Shown one piece after another: positions 5,896-13,140 of a DNA stretch of 57,870 bases. The first letter of the stretch is position 1. Each line of letters opens with the position of its first letter. This DNA is from DASRWD01 sp044507975. Lineage in GTDB: Bacteria; Deinococcota; Deinococci; Deinococcales; Trueperaceae. The translations under genes were made by a program, and so were the position numbers. The DNA is taken from positions 1-57,870 of the forward strand of contig JBIQIQ010000002.1 of the NCBI GenBank assembly GCA_044507975.1. The letters are read 5' to 3'. The notes under the pieces are model-generated. The model was not told the origin of the DNA. It was given only the letters and a program-made list of their open reading frames with translations, and searched no databases.

Positions 5896-7755
5896 GTGAG
5901 GGGACCGCCACGTACTCAACCGGCGCCGTCGAGCCTGCGCATCCACCTGCGGGACCTGGCCTCGACGCTCGCGATGGTCTGGGAGGCGAGCCCCGGGCGC
6001 ACCGTCGGCATCGTCGCGCTCAGCCTCGTGCAGGCGGGGCTGCCGGCGGTCAACATGTGGATCGCCAAGCTGCTCCTCGACGCCGTCGCCGACGCGATCA
6101 CCGGCGCGGCCGGCAGCGCGGACGAGGCCTTCCGACGCCTGCTGGGCCTCCTGGCTGTGCAGGTCGGCGCCGTCGCCGTGGGCAGCGTCGTCGGCATCGT
6201 CCAGGGTGCCAACCGCGAGCTTCTCGGCGACCTGCTGCAGAACCGGATCAGCCGCAGGATCCTCGGCAAGGCCGGGGAGCTCGAGCTCGCCCAGTTCGAG
6301 GACCCTGGCGTCTACGACTCGCTGCAGAACGCCTACCGCGAGGTGGGCAGTCGCCCGCTCGGGGTGTTCTCGCAGGTGATCACGCTGGGGCAAGCACTCG
6401 TGACCCTCGGCTCCGTCAGCGCGCTCATGACGCAGCTCGGCTGGGCGGTCGTGCCGCTGGTCCTGCTGGCGTCGGTGCCCGCGGTCTGGGTGCAGTCGCG
6501 CTTCGGCACCGAGGGCTACCGGATGATCCGGCGCCAGGCGCAGGACGCCCGCCGGCAGAACTACCTCGGCAGCCTGCTGACGAACGACCAGGCCGTCAAG
6601 GAGATCAGGCTGTTCGGCTTCGGCGACTACCTGATGGAGCAGTGGCAGGCGTACTACAGGGGGTTCCGCGCCCAGCTGACGTCCCTGATCAGGCGGCGCA
6701 GCGGTTGGGGGCTCGGCGCGTCGCTGGCCTCCACCGCGCTCGTCGGTGGCGCTACGGCGATCGTCCTGAGGCGCGCCGCGGCCGGCGCGATCACGGTCGG
6801 CGACTTCGGCCTGTTCATACAGGGCATCTCGCAGCTCCAGCAGCAGTTCTCCAACCTGCTGTCCGGGATCTCCGGCATCTACCAGAACCTGCTCTACATG
6901 CGGAACCTCTACGAGTTCCTCGAGCTGCCCACGACCGCCCACGACGAAGGGGAGGAGTGGGAGGGGCCGATATCTTCGATCGAGCTGCAGGGCGTCCACT
7001 TCCGCTACCCCCTCACCGAGCGCGACGTCCTGATCGACGTGAACGTCAAGGTCGGCACCGGCGAGACGCTGGCGCTCGTGGGCGAGAACGGCGCCGGTAA
7101 GTCGACGCTCATCAAGCTGATCACGTTCCTCTACCGGCCCACGCAGGGGAGGATCCTCGTCAACGGGCTCGACGCCGCGCGCTACAGCCCCTCGAGCCTG
7201 CGGGCCCAGATGAGCACGGTGTTCCAGGACTTCGGCCAGTACCAGATGACGGTGCGGGAGAACATCGCGCTGGGGGACGTCGACGCCGTCTCCGACGACC
7301 CGGCCGTCGAGGCCGCGGCCGAGCGCGCCGGCGCCGACGGCTTCATCGAGCAGCTGCCGACGGGGTACGACAACATGCTCGGACGCTGGTTCGAGGGCGG
7401 CAGGCAGCTCTCCGGCGGCCAGTGGCAGCGCCTGGCCCTCGCCAGGCTCTACTTCCGCGGCGGCTCGGTGCTGATCTTCGACGAGCCCACGGCCGCCCTC
7501 GACGCCGACGCGGAGTTCGAGGTGATCGAGACGCTGCGCGCCCACTCGCGCGGCCGCATAACCATCATCGTCTCCCACCGCTTCTCGACCGTGCGCATGG
7601 CGGAGAGGATCGTGGTGCTGGAGGCCGGCAGGGTGGTCGAGCAGGGCACGCACGACCAGCTGCTCACCCAGCACGGGGTCTACGCCCGCATGTTCCTCAG
7701 GCAGGCGCGCGGTTACCTCGAGGGGTACGACGAGCTGGAACCCGAGGTCGGGTAG
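5896..7755 (+). CDS. ABC exporter half-transporter (fused membrane and ATPase domains)
   Basis: 619 residues from a GTG. The N-terminal half has six hydrophobic helices of a type-I exporter domain (about 20-320), with the coupling-helix-like region NAYREVGSRPLG. The C-terminal half has Walker A GENGAGKST, Q-loop VFQDFGQYQMTVRENIALG, signature LSGGQWQRLALAR, Walker B VLIFDEPTAALD and the switch His in VSHRFSTVRMAERIVVL. The protein should form a homodimer exporting lipid, peptide or drug; the substrate cannot be read from sequence. There is no accessory gene nearby. OsmC follows 22 nt later with its own strong Shine-Dalgarno and may be co-transcribed. Confidence 0.92.
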   Translation: MRGPPRTQPAPSSLRIHLRDLASTLAMVWEASPGRTVGIVALSLVQAGLPAVNMWIAKLLLDAVADAITGAAGSADEAFRRLLGLLAVQVGAVAVGSVVGIVQGANRELLGDLLQNRISRRILGKAGELELAQFEDPGVYDSLQNAYREVGSRPLGVFSQVITLGQALVTLGSVSALMTQLGWAVVPLVLLASVPAVWVQSRFGTEGYRMIRRQAQDARRQNYLGSLLTNDQAVKEIRLFGFGDYLMEQWQAYYRGFRAQLTSLIRRRSGWGLGASLASTALVGGATAIVLRRAAAGAITVGDFGLFIQGISQLQQQFSNLLSGISGIYQNLLYMRNLYEFLELPTTAHDEGEEWEGPISSIELQGVHFRYPLTERDVLIDVNVKVGTGETLALVGENGAGKSTLIKLITFLYRPTQGRILVNGLDAARYSPSSLRAQMSTVFQDFGQYQMTVRENIALGDVDAVSDDPAVEAAAERAGADGFIEQLPTGYDNMLGRWFEGGRQLSGGQWQRLALARLYFRGGSVLIFDEPTAALDADAEFEVIETLRAHSRGRITIIVSHRFSTVRMAERIVVLEAGRVVEQGTHDQLLTQHGVYARMFLRQARGYLEGYDELEPEVG

Positions 7756-7777
7756 GCTCGATCACTAGGAGGTAGCG

Positions 7778-8218
7778 ATGTCGATCACGACCAAGGCCAA
7801 CTCTCGCTGGGAAGGCGACCTCAAGGGAGGCAGCGGCACGATGCGGCTGCCCAGCGGCACCTACGAGGGCCCGTACACGTTCAAGTCGCGCTTCGGCGAG
7901 GGCGCCGGCCGCGACACCGGCACGAACCCGGAGGAGCTGATCGCGGCGGCGCTGTCCGGGTGCTACGCGATGTACCTGGCGAACATCCTCGACAAGGCCG
8001 GGCACAAGCCCGAGAGCGTCGAGGCCGAGGCCTCGGTGCGGATGGACACCGACGGCGGCCCCAACATCTCGCAGAGCACGATCACGGTGCGCGTCAAGGC
8101 GCCCGGGCTCGACGACGGGACCCTGCAGGCGAAGGCCCAGGAGGCCGCCCGGGACTGCCCGGTCTCCAAGGCGCTGGGGAGCGTCGAGAAGACCGTCAAC
8201 GCCAGCCTCGAGGGCTGA
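7778..8218 (+). CDS. OsmC-family thiol peroxidase
   Basis: 146 residues. The two family cysteines are in SGCYAMY (Cys62) and DCPVSKAL (Cys127), with the conserved NPEELIAAALSGC helix and the Arg/Glu environment of an organic-hydroperoxide-reducing site. The length and the TNPEE motif fit the OsmC subgroup. It would form an intertwined dimer in the cytoplasm and reduce organic hydroperoxides. AGGAGGT lies 6 nt before the ATG. The gene follows the exporter by 22 nt and ends at a hairpin shared with the convergent DUF454 gene. Confidence 0.9.
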   Translation: MSITTKANSRWEGDLKGGSGTMRLPSGTYEGPYTFKSRFGEGAGRDTGTNPEELIAAALSGCYAMYLANILDKAGHKPESVEAEASVRMDTDGGPNISQSTITVRVKAPGLDDGTLQAKAQEAARDCPVSKALGSVEKTVNASLEG

Positions 8219-8224
8219 CGCAGG

Positions 8225-8252
8225 CTCGGCCGGGAGCGGCCGCCCGGCCGAG
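8225..8252. terminator. Bidirectional hairpin between convergent OsmC and DUF454 genes
   Basis: 10-bp stem CTCGGCCGGG/CCCGGCCGAG with an 8-nt loop in the 48-nt space between the two stop codons. No T-run on either side. Confidence 0.6.
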
Positions 8253-8266
8253 GCGCCGGGCGGCCC

Positions 8267-8755
8267 TCAGCTCTCCTGCGGCCGGGTCGGTTGCTTGAGG
8301 ATGTAGTAGACGCCGTAGGCGGCGACGACCACCGTCAGCCCGACGCCCCACCACACGCCCTTCGACGCCCAGATGTACACGCTGGCGGCGGAGAACGCGA
8401 CGATCATCGACGGCGCGAAGACCTTCACCCAGCCGGGGATGCCCTTGCCCGCCTGGAAGTCGCGCACCCATGCGCCGAAGGTGCGGTGGTTCAAGAGCCA
8501 GTTGTAGAAGCGCGGGCTCGACCGCGCGAAGAAGAACGCGGCGATGAGGATGAAGACGGTGCCGGGCAGACCGGGCAGCAGGTAGCCGGCGATGCCCAGG
8601 GCGAGGAAGAAGACCCCGAGCACGCGGAACACGATGCGCAGCGCCGGGTTGGCGGCGATGCTCATCTGGTGGCTGTAGTCGACTAGCTCGCGGGCCCTGG
8701 CTGCTCGACGAGCTGCCCGACCGGCGCGCGAGTGGGTGCCGGACGTGCTTCTCAC
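8267..8755 (-). CDS. DUF454 (YbaN-like) inner-membrane protein
   Basis: 162 residues. After a basic N-terminus of about 35 residues come a hydrophobic helix with LGIAGYLLPGLPGTVFILIAAFFFARSSPR, the hallmark of the YbaN/DUF454 family, then NHRTFGAWVRDFQAGKGIP, and two further transmembrane helices. The function of the family is unknown. The GTG at 8755 is supported by a leaderless -10 box; an internal ATG (MSIAANPAL) would give the more usual family length and remains possible. It is transcribed alone. Confidence 0.85.
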   Translation of the reverse strand: MRSTSGTHSRAGRAARRAARARELVDYSHQMSIAANPALRIVFRVLGVFFLALGIAGYLLPGLPGTVFILIAAFFFARSSPRFYNWLLNHRTFGAWVRDFQAGKGIPGWVKVFAPSMIVAFSAASVYIWASKGVWWGVGLTVVVAAYGVYYILKQPTRPQES

Positions 8756-8761
8756 CCGGCC

Positions 8762-8767
8762 ACTCTA
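8762..8767 (-). promoter_or_regulatory. Leaderless -10 box of the DUF454 gene
   Basis: TAGAGT on the minus strand, 6 nt before the GTG at 8755. Confidence 0.5.
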
Positions 8768-8822
8768 ACGCTATCCACGCAGCCGGACGGCGGTCCGAGA
8801 CGCCGATCGTTCCCGGCGGCGG

Positions 8823-9548
8823 CTAGGTCAGGCTGACCTGTCCGGGCGCGACGCTCACCCGCCGCAGACCCCTCACCGAGCTGCTGATGAGCACGACCTC
8901 GGCAGCTCGCAGCTCGGCTTCGCCGAGGACGGCCTCGTGCACGAGGCCAAGCTCGAGCAGCTCCTCGCGGAGGACGCCGGGGAGGGCTCCGCACTCCAGC
9001 GGGGGGGTGTAGAGCCGTTCCGGCGTCCCGACGTAGACCGTGGCGATCGCCGCCTCGACCAGGTCGCCTCGCGTGTTGAGGAAGGCGACGTCGGCGAGGC
9101 CGTGAGCCGGCGCGTACGGCCGGCCGAGCTCGTAGAGCGCGCGGTCGGACGTCTTGTGGCGCCGGGAAGGGTTCCGCTCGTCCACACGCTCCCGAGCGAC
9201 CGCGAGCAGCGGCCAGGGCCCCGCGCCGGCGTAGCGCAGCGCGTCGGCGGGGGTGTCGGCGAAGCCCTCCGGGTACGGGGTCGAGAGGGGCTCGGTGACG
9301 ACCTCGGGCGTTCCGGAGGCGTCCAGGCCCAGCCGGACCCGCAACGCCTCGGTCGAGCCCTGCACGGCAGCGCTCAGCGCTGCCAGGACCGCGTCCCGCC
9401 GGAGGGGCACCTCGGTGAAGCGCGACGAGCGCTCGAGCCGCGCCCAGTGCCTCGCGAAGCGCGCCAGTCCGGGCACCTCGCCGCCCTCCGCCACGAGGGC
9501 CGGGTCGTACCTCATCGTCTCGTAAGGGGTCGCGCCGTTCGCTGTCAC
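8823..9548 (-). CDS. pabC: Class-IV PLP-dependent enzyme, probable aminodeoxychorismate lyase
   Basis: 241 residues. The YETMRYD opening, RFARHWARLERS helix and the PLP Lys in RRHKTSDRALYELG match fold-type IV enzymes, particularly PabC and the PabC-like domain fused to PabB in some bacteria. The later LVEAAIATVYVG and ALPGVLREELLELG segments match the cofactor phosphate-binding region. The reaction would release pyruvate from 4-amino-4-deoxychorismate to give 4-aminobenzoate for folate. D-amino-acid or branched-chain aminotransferase activity cannot be excluded. No pabA or pabB lies in the window. The GTG start is supported by a leaderless -10 box. Confidence 0.75.
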   Translation of the reverse strand: MTANGATPYETMRYDPALVAEGGEVPGLARFARHWARLERSSRFTEVPLRRDAVLAALSAAVQGSTEALRVRLGLDASGTPEVVTEPLSTPYPEGFADTPADALRYAGAGPWPLLAVARERVDERNPSRRHKTSDRALYELGRPYAPAHGLADVAFLNTRGDLVEAAIATVYVGTPERLYTPPLECGALPGVLREELLELGLVHEAVLGEAELRAAEVVLISSSVRGLRRVSVAPGQVSLT

Positions 9549-9554
9549 GCAGGC

Positions 9555-9560
9555 ACCTTA
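9555..9560 (-). promoter_or_regulatory. Leaderless -10 box of the pabC-like gene
   Basis: TAAGGT on the minus strand, 6 nt before the GTG at 9548. Confidence 0.5.
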
Positions 9561-9588
9561 ACCGAACGCTGGCCTGTGCCGCGCGTCC

Positions 9589-9617
9589 TTGCTTTTCTCA
9601 CCATCGGAGCATAGAGT
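9589..9617 (+). promoter_or_regulatory. Cold-shock gene promoter
   Basis: -35 TTGCTT (9589-9594), 17-nt spacer, -10 TAGAGT (9612-9617). Transcription should start near 9624, about 95 nt before the coding region. Confidence 0.65.
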
Positions 9618-9656
9618 GATGACGTCCCAGACAACCAAGAGGGATGTCATGGACAT

Positions 9657-9702
9657 GGGTCCGAAAGACCCAAATCGAAGTAGCCCGCTGCCTGCAGTGG
9701 GC
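9657..9702 (+). promoter_or_regulatory. Structured 5' leader of the cold-shock mRNA (two hairpins)
   Basis: Hairpin 1: GGGTC/GACCC around CGAAA (9657-9671). Hairpin 2: an 8-bp stem (9683-9690 with 9695-9702, one G-U pair) around CCTG. The start codon at 9719 has only a weak AGGT-type ribosome site. Long structured leaders are typical of cold-shock mRNAs, whose folding changes with temperature. Confidence 0.5.
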
Positions 9703-9718
9703 AGTTGGGAACAGGTAA

Positions 9719-9946
9719 ATGGCAACAGGTAGAGTCAAGTGGTTCAGCGGCGAAAAGGGCTTCGGCTTCATCGAACAGGGCGGCGGTCAGCCGGACGTGT
9801 TCGTCCACTTCTCCGCTATCTCGGGTTCGGGCTTCCGTAACCTGAACGAAGGCGACGAAGTCACCTTCGAAGTCGAGCAGGGCAAGAAGGGCCTCCAGGC
9901 AACCAACGTGGTCGTCACCACGCCGGCCGCCGGTGGCCGCTACTGA
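9719..9946 (+). CDS. cspA: Cold-shock protein, CspA family
   Basis: 75 residues, a single OB-fold cold-shock domain. RNP1 (KGFGFI, about residues 16-21) and RNP2 (VFVHF, about 30-34) are intact, with the usual GRVKWFSGEKGFG opening. It binds single-stranded RNA and DNA and should act as an RNA chaperone. The rather Gly/Lys-rich strand (EQGKKGLQATNV) is normal for the family. The gene is alone, with its own promoter, a long structured leader and a canonical terminator, so abundant and post-transcriptionally tuned expression is likely. Confidence 0.96.
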   Translation: MATGRVKWFSGEKGFGFIEQGGGQPDVFVHFSAISGSGFRNLNEGDEVTFEVEQGKKGLQATNVVVTTPAAGGRY

Positions 9947-9950
9947 CCTG

Positions 9951-9976
9951 ACGCTCTAGCGAAACGCTCTAGCGAA
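9951..9976. repeat. 13-bp tandem duplication after cspA
   Basis: ACGCTCTAGCGAA occurs twice in direct succession (9951-9963 and 9964-9976). Each copy holds the dyad CGCTCTAGCG-like core. No role seen. Confidence 0.6.
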
Positions 9977-9979
9977 CGA

Positions 9980-10009
9980 GGCGCCCGGTCACCGGGCGCC
10001 TTTCTTCTT
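9980..10009. terminator. Terminator after cspA
   Basis: 9-bp stem GGCGCCCGG/CCGGGCGCC with a TCA loop, followed on the plus strand by TTTCTTCTT. It lies between the convergent cspA and livF genes and may serve both. Confidence 0.85.
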
Positions 10010-10019
10010 GGCTGGCGCA

Positions 10020-10853
10020 CTAGTTCCAGCGCCGCCTGCGCCGCCGCACGTGCAGCCGCGGGGCGTCGCCCGCACGCGAGCTGACGCCCAGGTAGAACTC
10101 CTGCACGTTCTCGTTGCCGCGCAGCTCGTCGGCGGTCCCTTCCAGCACGAAGCGCCCGCCCTCCAGCACGTAGCCGTAGTCGGCGATGTGGAGCGCCTGG
10201 TTGGCGTTCTGCTCCACGAGCAGCACGCCCATGCCCTGGCGGTTGATGTCCTTGATGACGCCGAAGATCTCCTCGACGAGGAGGGGCGCAAGGCCGAGGC
10301 TGGGCTCGTCGAGCATGAGCACCTGAGGCCGGCTCATCAGCGCCCGCGAGATCGCGAGCATCTGCTGCTCACCGCCCGACAGGGTGCCGCAGGCCTGACG
10401 CTGCCTCTCGGCGAGCCGCGGGAACGTCTCGAACACGCGCTCCAGGTCCTGTTGGACCCCGCGCCTGTCGCGCCGGTGGTAGGCGCCCAGGCGCAGGCTC
10501 TCTGCGACGGTGAGGTCGGGGAACATGCCGCGGTCCTCGACGACGTAGGCGATGCCGGCCTGCGAGATCGCTTCCGTCCCCCAGCGCGTGACGTCGCGGC
10601 CGCCGACCCGCACCCGGCCCTTGCGGGGCTCGTCGTCGATCAGGCCCATGACCGTCTTGAGCATCGTGCTCTTGCCCGCGCCGTTCGACCCGAGCACCGC
10701 GACGCACTGCCCCGGCCCCACGGTCAGGGAGACGCCCTTCAGCACCCGTAGCTGGCGGTGGTAGCCGCTCTCGACGGTCACGAGCTCGAGGAAGGGCGCG
10801 TCCTCCGTCGCGGCCCCGATCGGCGCGGCCGCCGCCTCAGGCATGGCCGTCAC
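10020..10853 (-). CDS. livF: Liv-type ABC importer, ATPase LivF
   Basis: 277 residues. Walker A GSNGAGKST, Q-loop area VVEDRGMFPDLTVAESL, signature LSGGEQQMLAISRAL, Walker B VLMLDEPSLGLAP and the LLVEQNANQALHIADYGYVLE switch region are the LivF pattern. With LivG it drives import by the LivH/LivM permeases. The GTG start overlaps the livG stop by 4 nt (GTGA), so the two are coupled. A basic tail of about ten Arg (RLHVRRRRRRWN) is unusual for LivF. It is the last gene of the operon that begins with the acyl-CoA ligase at 16894. Confidence 0.93.
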   Translation of the reverse strand: MTAMPEAAAAPIGAATEDAPFLELVTVESGYHRQLRVLKGVSLTVGPGQCVAVLGSNGAGKSTMLKTVMGLIDDEPRKGRVRVGGRDVTRWGTEAISQAGIAYVVEDRGMFPDLTVAESLRLGAYHRRDRRGVQQDLERVFETFPRLAERQRQACGTLSGGEQQMLAISRALMSRPQVLMLDEPSLGLAPLLVEEIFGVIKDINRQGMGVLLVEQNANQALHIADYGYVLEGGRFVLEGTADELRGNENVQEFYLGVSSRAGDAPRLHVRRRRRRWN

Positions 10854-11796
10854 GGCGCGCCCGCCGCTCTAGCGAGGCGCGAGCTACCCAGGTAGGCGGC
10901 GACCACCGCCGGATCGTCCTGCACTTCGCTGGGGGGCCCGTCGGCGATGAGCGTCCCGTGGTCGAGGACGATCACGCGGTCGGCCATGCNNNNNNNNNNN
11001 NNNNNNNNNNNNNNNNNNNNNNNNNNNNNNNNNNNNNNNNNNNNNNNNNNNNNNNNNNNNNNNNNNNNNNNNNNNNNNNNNNNNNNNNNGGCCCGTCGGC
11101 GATGAGCGTCCCGTGGTCGAGGACGATCACGCGGTCGGCCATGCCGCTCACGACGCGCAGGTCGTGCTCGACGACCAGCATCGTCAGGTCGAGCTCCTGA
11201 CGCAGGCGCAGGAGGGTGACCATCGTGTCGTCCTTCTCCTCGACGGTCATGCCGGCGGTCGGCTCGTCGAGCAGGAGCAGCGCGGGCTCGGTGGCCAGCG
11301 CCCGCGCCACCTCGATCAGCTTCTGCACGCCGTAGGGCAGCGCGCCCACCGGCTGGTCGCGGTAGGCCTGGAGGTCGAGGAGGTCCATCAGCTCCTCGGC
11401 CTTGCGCCGCTGCGCGACCTCGTCCCTGGCCCACCGGGGAGTCGCGAGCAGGGCGTCGAGCAGGTTGGACCTCACGTGCATGTGCCGGCCGAGGAGCAGG
11501 TTCTCCAGGCACGTCATGTTCTTGAAGAGCTCGATGTTCTGGAAGCTGCGGCCGATGCCCAGCTTGGCCACCCGCTGCGGCGCCAGGCCCGTGACGTCGC
11601 GACCGCGCCACCTCACGCGCCCCGCCTGGGGGCGGTAGAAGCCGCAGATGACGTTGAAGACGCTCGTCTTGCCCGCGCCGTTCGGCCCGATGAGCGCCGT
11701 CACCTGGCCCTCGTCGAGGGCGAAGCCGACGGCCGAGAGGGCGGTCAGGCCCCGGAAGTTGAGGGTGACGCCGGTGAGCTCGAGGATGGGGGCCAT
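10850..11796 (-). CDS. livG: Liv-type ABC importer, ATPase LivG (interrupted only by an assembly gap)
   Basis: The gene is in two pieces around 100 N. The bases on both sides of the gap are the same 55 nt (10935-10989 and 11090-11144). Removing the Ns plus one copy (155 nt) restores an unbroken frame of 263 codons: Walker A GPNGAGKTSVFN, GIGRSFQNIELFKNMT, signature-region LPYGVQKLIEVARAL, Walker B LLLLDEPTAGM, the EHDLRVVSGMADRVIVLDHG switch, and an end typical of LivG (PPSEVQDDPAVVAAYLG). As written, the 155-nt excess shifts the frame; the gene itself is not broken. The signature motif reads YGVQK in place of LSGGQ, a common variant in LivG. Confidence 0.9.
10935..11144. other. Scaffold gap flanked by an identical 55-nt overlap
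   Basis: Ns occupy 10990-11089 (exactly 100). The 55 nt before and after are identical, as expected when two contigs sharing a 55-nt end (an assembler k-mer overlap) are scaffolded with a fixed-size gap rather than merged. The real gap size is probably zero. Confidence 0.93.
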
Positions 11797-11805
11797 GCCG
11801 CGAGG

Positions 11806-11835
11806 GGGCGGCGGGCGCGCTACGGCCCGCCGCCC
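11806..11835 (-). promoter_or_regulatory. Intercistronic stem-loop between livK and livG
   Basis: 11-bp perfect GC stem (11806-11816 with 11825-11835) and an 8-nt loop, between the binding-protein stop (11846) and the livG start (11796). Such structures often protect the abundant binding-protein mRNA and reduce expression of what follows. Confidence 0.55.
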
Positions 11836-11845
11836 GCTCTGGTTC

Positions 11846-13024
11846 CTAGAGGGTCAGCCAGTCGGAGACCGGCCGTAGGCCCTGCGGCGTGACCTGCAGC
11901 AGGATCACGGAGTTGTTGCCGCGGGCGCCGTCGGCGAAGGAGATCTCGTTGTAAAGGCCCTCGGTGTAGCCGTCGATGCCGCGAAGGGCCTCGAGGAAGC
12001 TCTCGCGCGTCAGGTCTGGGCCGGCGGCCTCGAGGGCCTCGACCAACGGCTGCGCGAACGCGATGCCCGCCAGGGCGAAGAAGGGCGCGGCCGCGATCTC
12101 GGGCGCGTAAGCGAGGATGATCTCCTGGTAGAGCCGGTCGGCGATGGGGTCGCCGTTGCCCTCGCCGAGGACGACGCTGGGGAGCCGCAGGAAGACGCTG
12201 TAGAGGGCGCCCTGCATGCCCGGGTTGGACAAGAGGCTCGGGTCGAGGAGCGTGACGGTCGAGAGCATCTGGGGCCGGAAGTCCAGGCGCTGGAACTCGC
12301 TCACCAGGTTCGCGGCCGCGGTCGGGTCGGAGAAGAGGAGGACGCTGTCCGCGCCGGAGCCCCGCAGCCTCAGTGCCTGCACGCCCATGTTCGTCGTACC
12401 GCGCTCGTAGCTGACGCGGTCGCCCACCGTCACCTCGTGGCCCTGAGCCTGCAGCCTCGCGATCTCCTCCTCGAGGCCGCGCAGGCCCGCCTGCCCGTAG
12501 CCGTCGTTCTGGTAGAAGATCGCGATGTTGCGGCTGCCGAGCTCCGTGACGGCGTGACGCGTCATGAGGGACGCCTCGACGACGTAGTCGGTGAAGGTGG
12601 TGTAGACGAGACCGCCGGACTGCTCCGCGAACACCTCGCTGCCGGAGGCGGGAGCGACCCATGGCACGCCCGCGCGCTGGATCAACGGAAGGGCAGCCAA
12701 CCCGTTGGCGGTACCCACCCCCGCGACGAAGGCGAAGACGCCCTCGCTGTCGATCAGCTCGCGCACCGCGGAGACGGTCCGTGCAGGGTCGTAGCCGTCG
12801 TCGCGGGTCTCGAGCACCAGCTGGCGACCGTGGATGCCGCCCTGGGAGTTGATGTGGTCGAAGTAGGCCTCGATGGCCTTCGTGACCGCTCCCCACGCAG
12901 CCGCCGGGCCCGACTGCGGGCCCCAGTTGCCGATGACGATCTCGGTGTCGGTGACGCCGTCCTGAGCCCAGGCGACGCCGCCCAGCAGCGCCGCGACGAA
13001 GGCGATGGTCAAGAGCCGCTTCAT
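11846..13024 (-). CDS. livK: Liv-type ABC importer, extracytoplasmic binding protein
   Basis: 392 residues: signal peptide (MKRLLTIAFVAALLGGVAWA, about 1-20) followed by a two-lobed type-I binding-protein fold (VTDTEIVIGNWGPQSGPAAAW opening, HINSQGGIHGRQL, VPWVAPASGSEVF). It would capture the substrate outside the membrane and deliver it to LivH/LivM. The Pro-Gln-Ser-Gly-Pro loop replaces the usual LSG that contacts alpha-amino acids, and the ligand pocket cannot be read with confidence, so leucine-type specificity is not assured. It has its own promoter, Shine-Dalgarno (GAGAGGAG) and a stem-loop behind it, all favouring high expression within the operon. Confidence 0.9.
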   Translation of the reverse strand: MKRLLTIAFVAALLGGVAWAQDGVTDTEIVIGNWGPQSGPAAAWGAVTKAIEAYFDHINSQGGIHGRQLVLETRDDGYDPARTVSAVRELIDSEGVFAFVAGVGTANGLAALPLIQRAGVPWVAPASGSEVFAEQSGGLVYTTFTDYVVEASLMTRHAVTELGSRNIAIFYQNDGYGQAGLRGLEEEIARLQAQGHEVTVGDRVSYERGTTNMGVQALRLRGSGADSVLLFSDPTAAANLVSEFQRLDFRPQMLSTVTLLDPSLLSNPGMQGALYSVFLRLPSVVLGEGNGDPIADRLYQEIILAYAPEIAAAPFFALAGIAFAQPLVEALEAAGPDLTRESFLEALRGIDGYTEGLYNEISFADGARGNNSVILLQVTPQGLRPVSDWLTL

Positions 13025-13074
13025 TTAGCTCCTCTCCCCGCTAGGCGGGTCAGGCAAAGCTGTGCGTTCTCCCC

Positions 13075-13080
13075 AGCGTA
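13075..13080 (-). promoter_or_regulatory. Internal promoter -10 box of livK
   Basis: TACGCT on the minus strand, about 50 nt upstream of the livK ATG at 13024, inside the liv operon. A GAGAGGAG ribosome site precedes the ATG. Confidence 0.45.
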
Positions 13081-13140
13081 ACACGCTCTTCCGCCGGCTC
13101 CGGCGCTCGCCCGGCCGGCGCGGCGACAGCGAGGCGCCGC

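Noticed and set aside
5404..7674. Long open frame antisense to the ABC exporter, continuous with the DUF883 gene
   Set aside because: Antisense sequence is Val/Ala/Asp/Arg-rich shadow; the DUF883 gene has its own ATG and Shine-Dalgarno at 5766.
10850..11796. livG as a frameshifted pseudogene
   Set aside because: The shift comes from 100 Ns plus a duplicated 55-nt overlap; removing them restores a normal gene.
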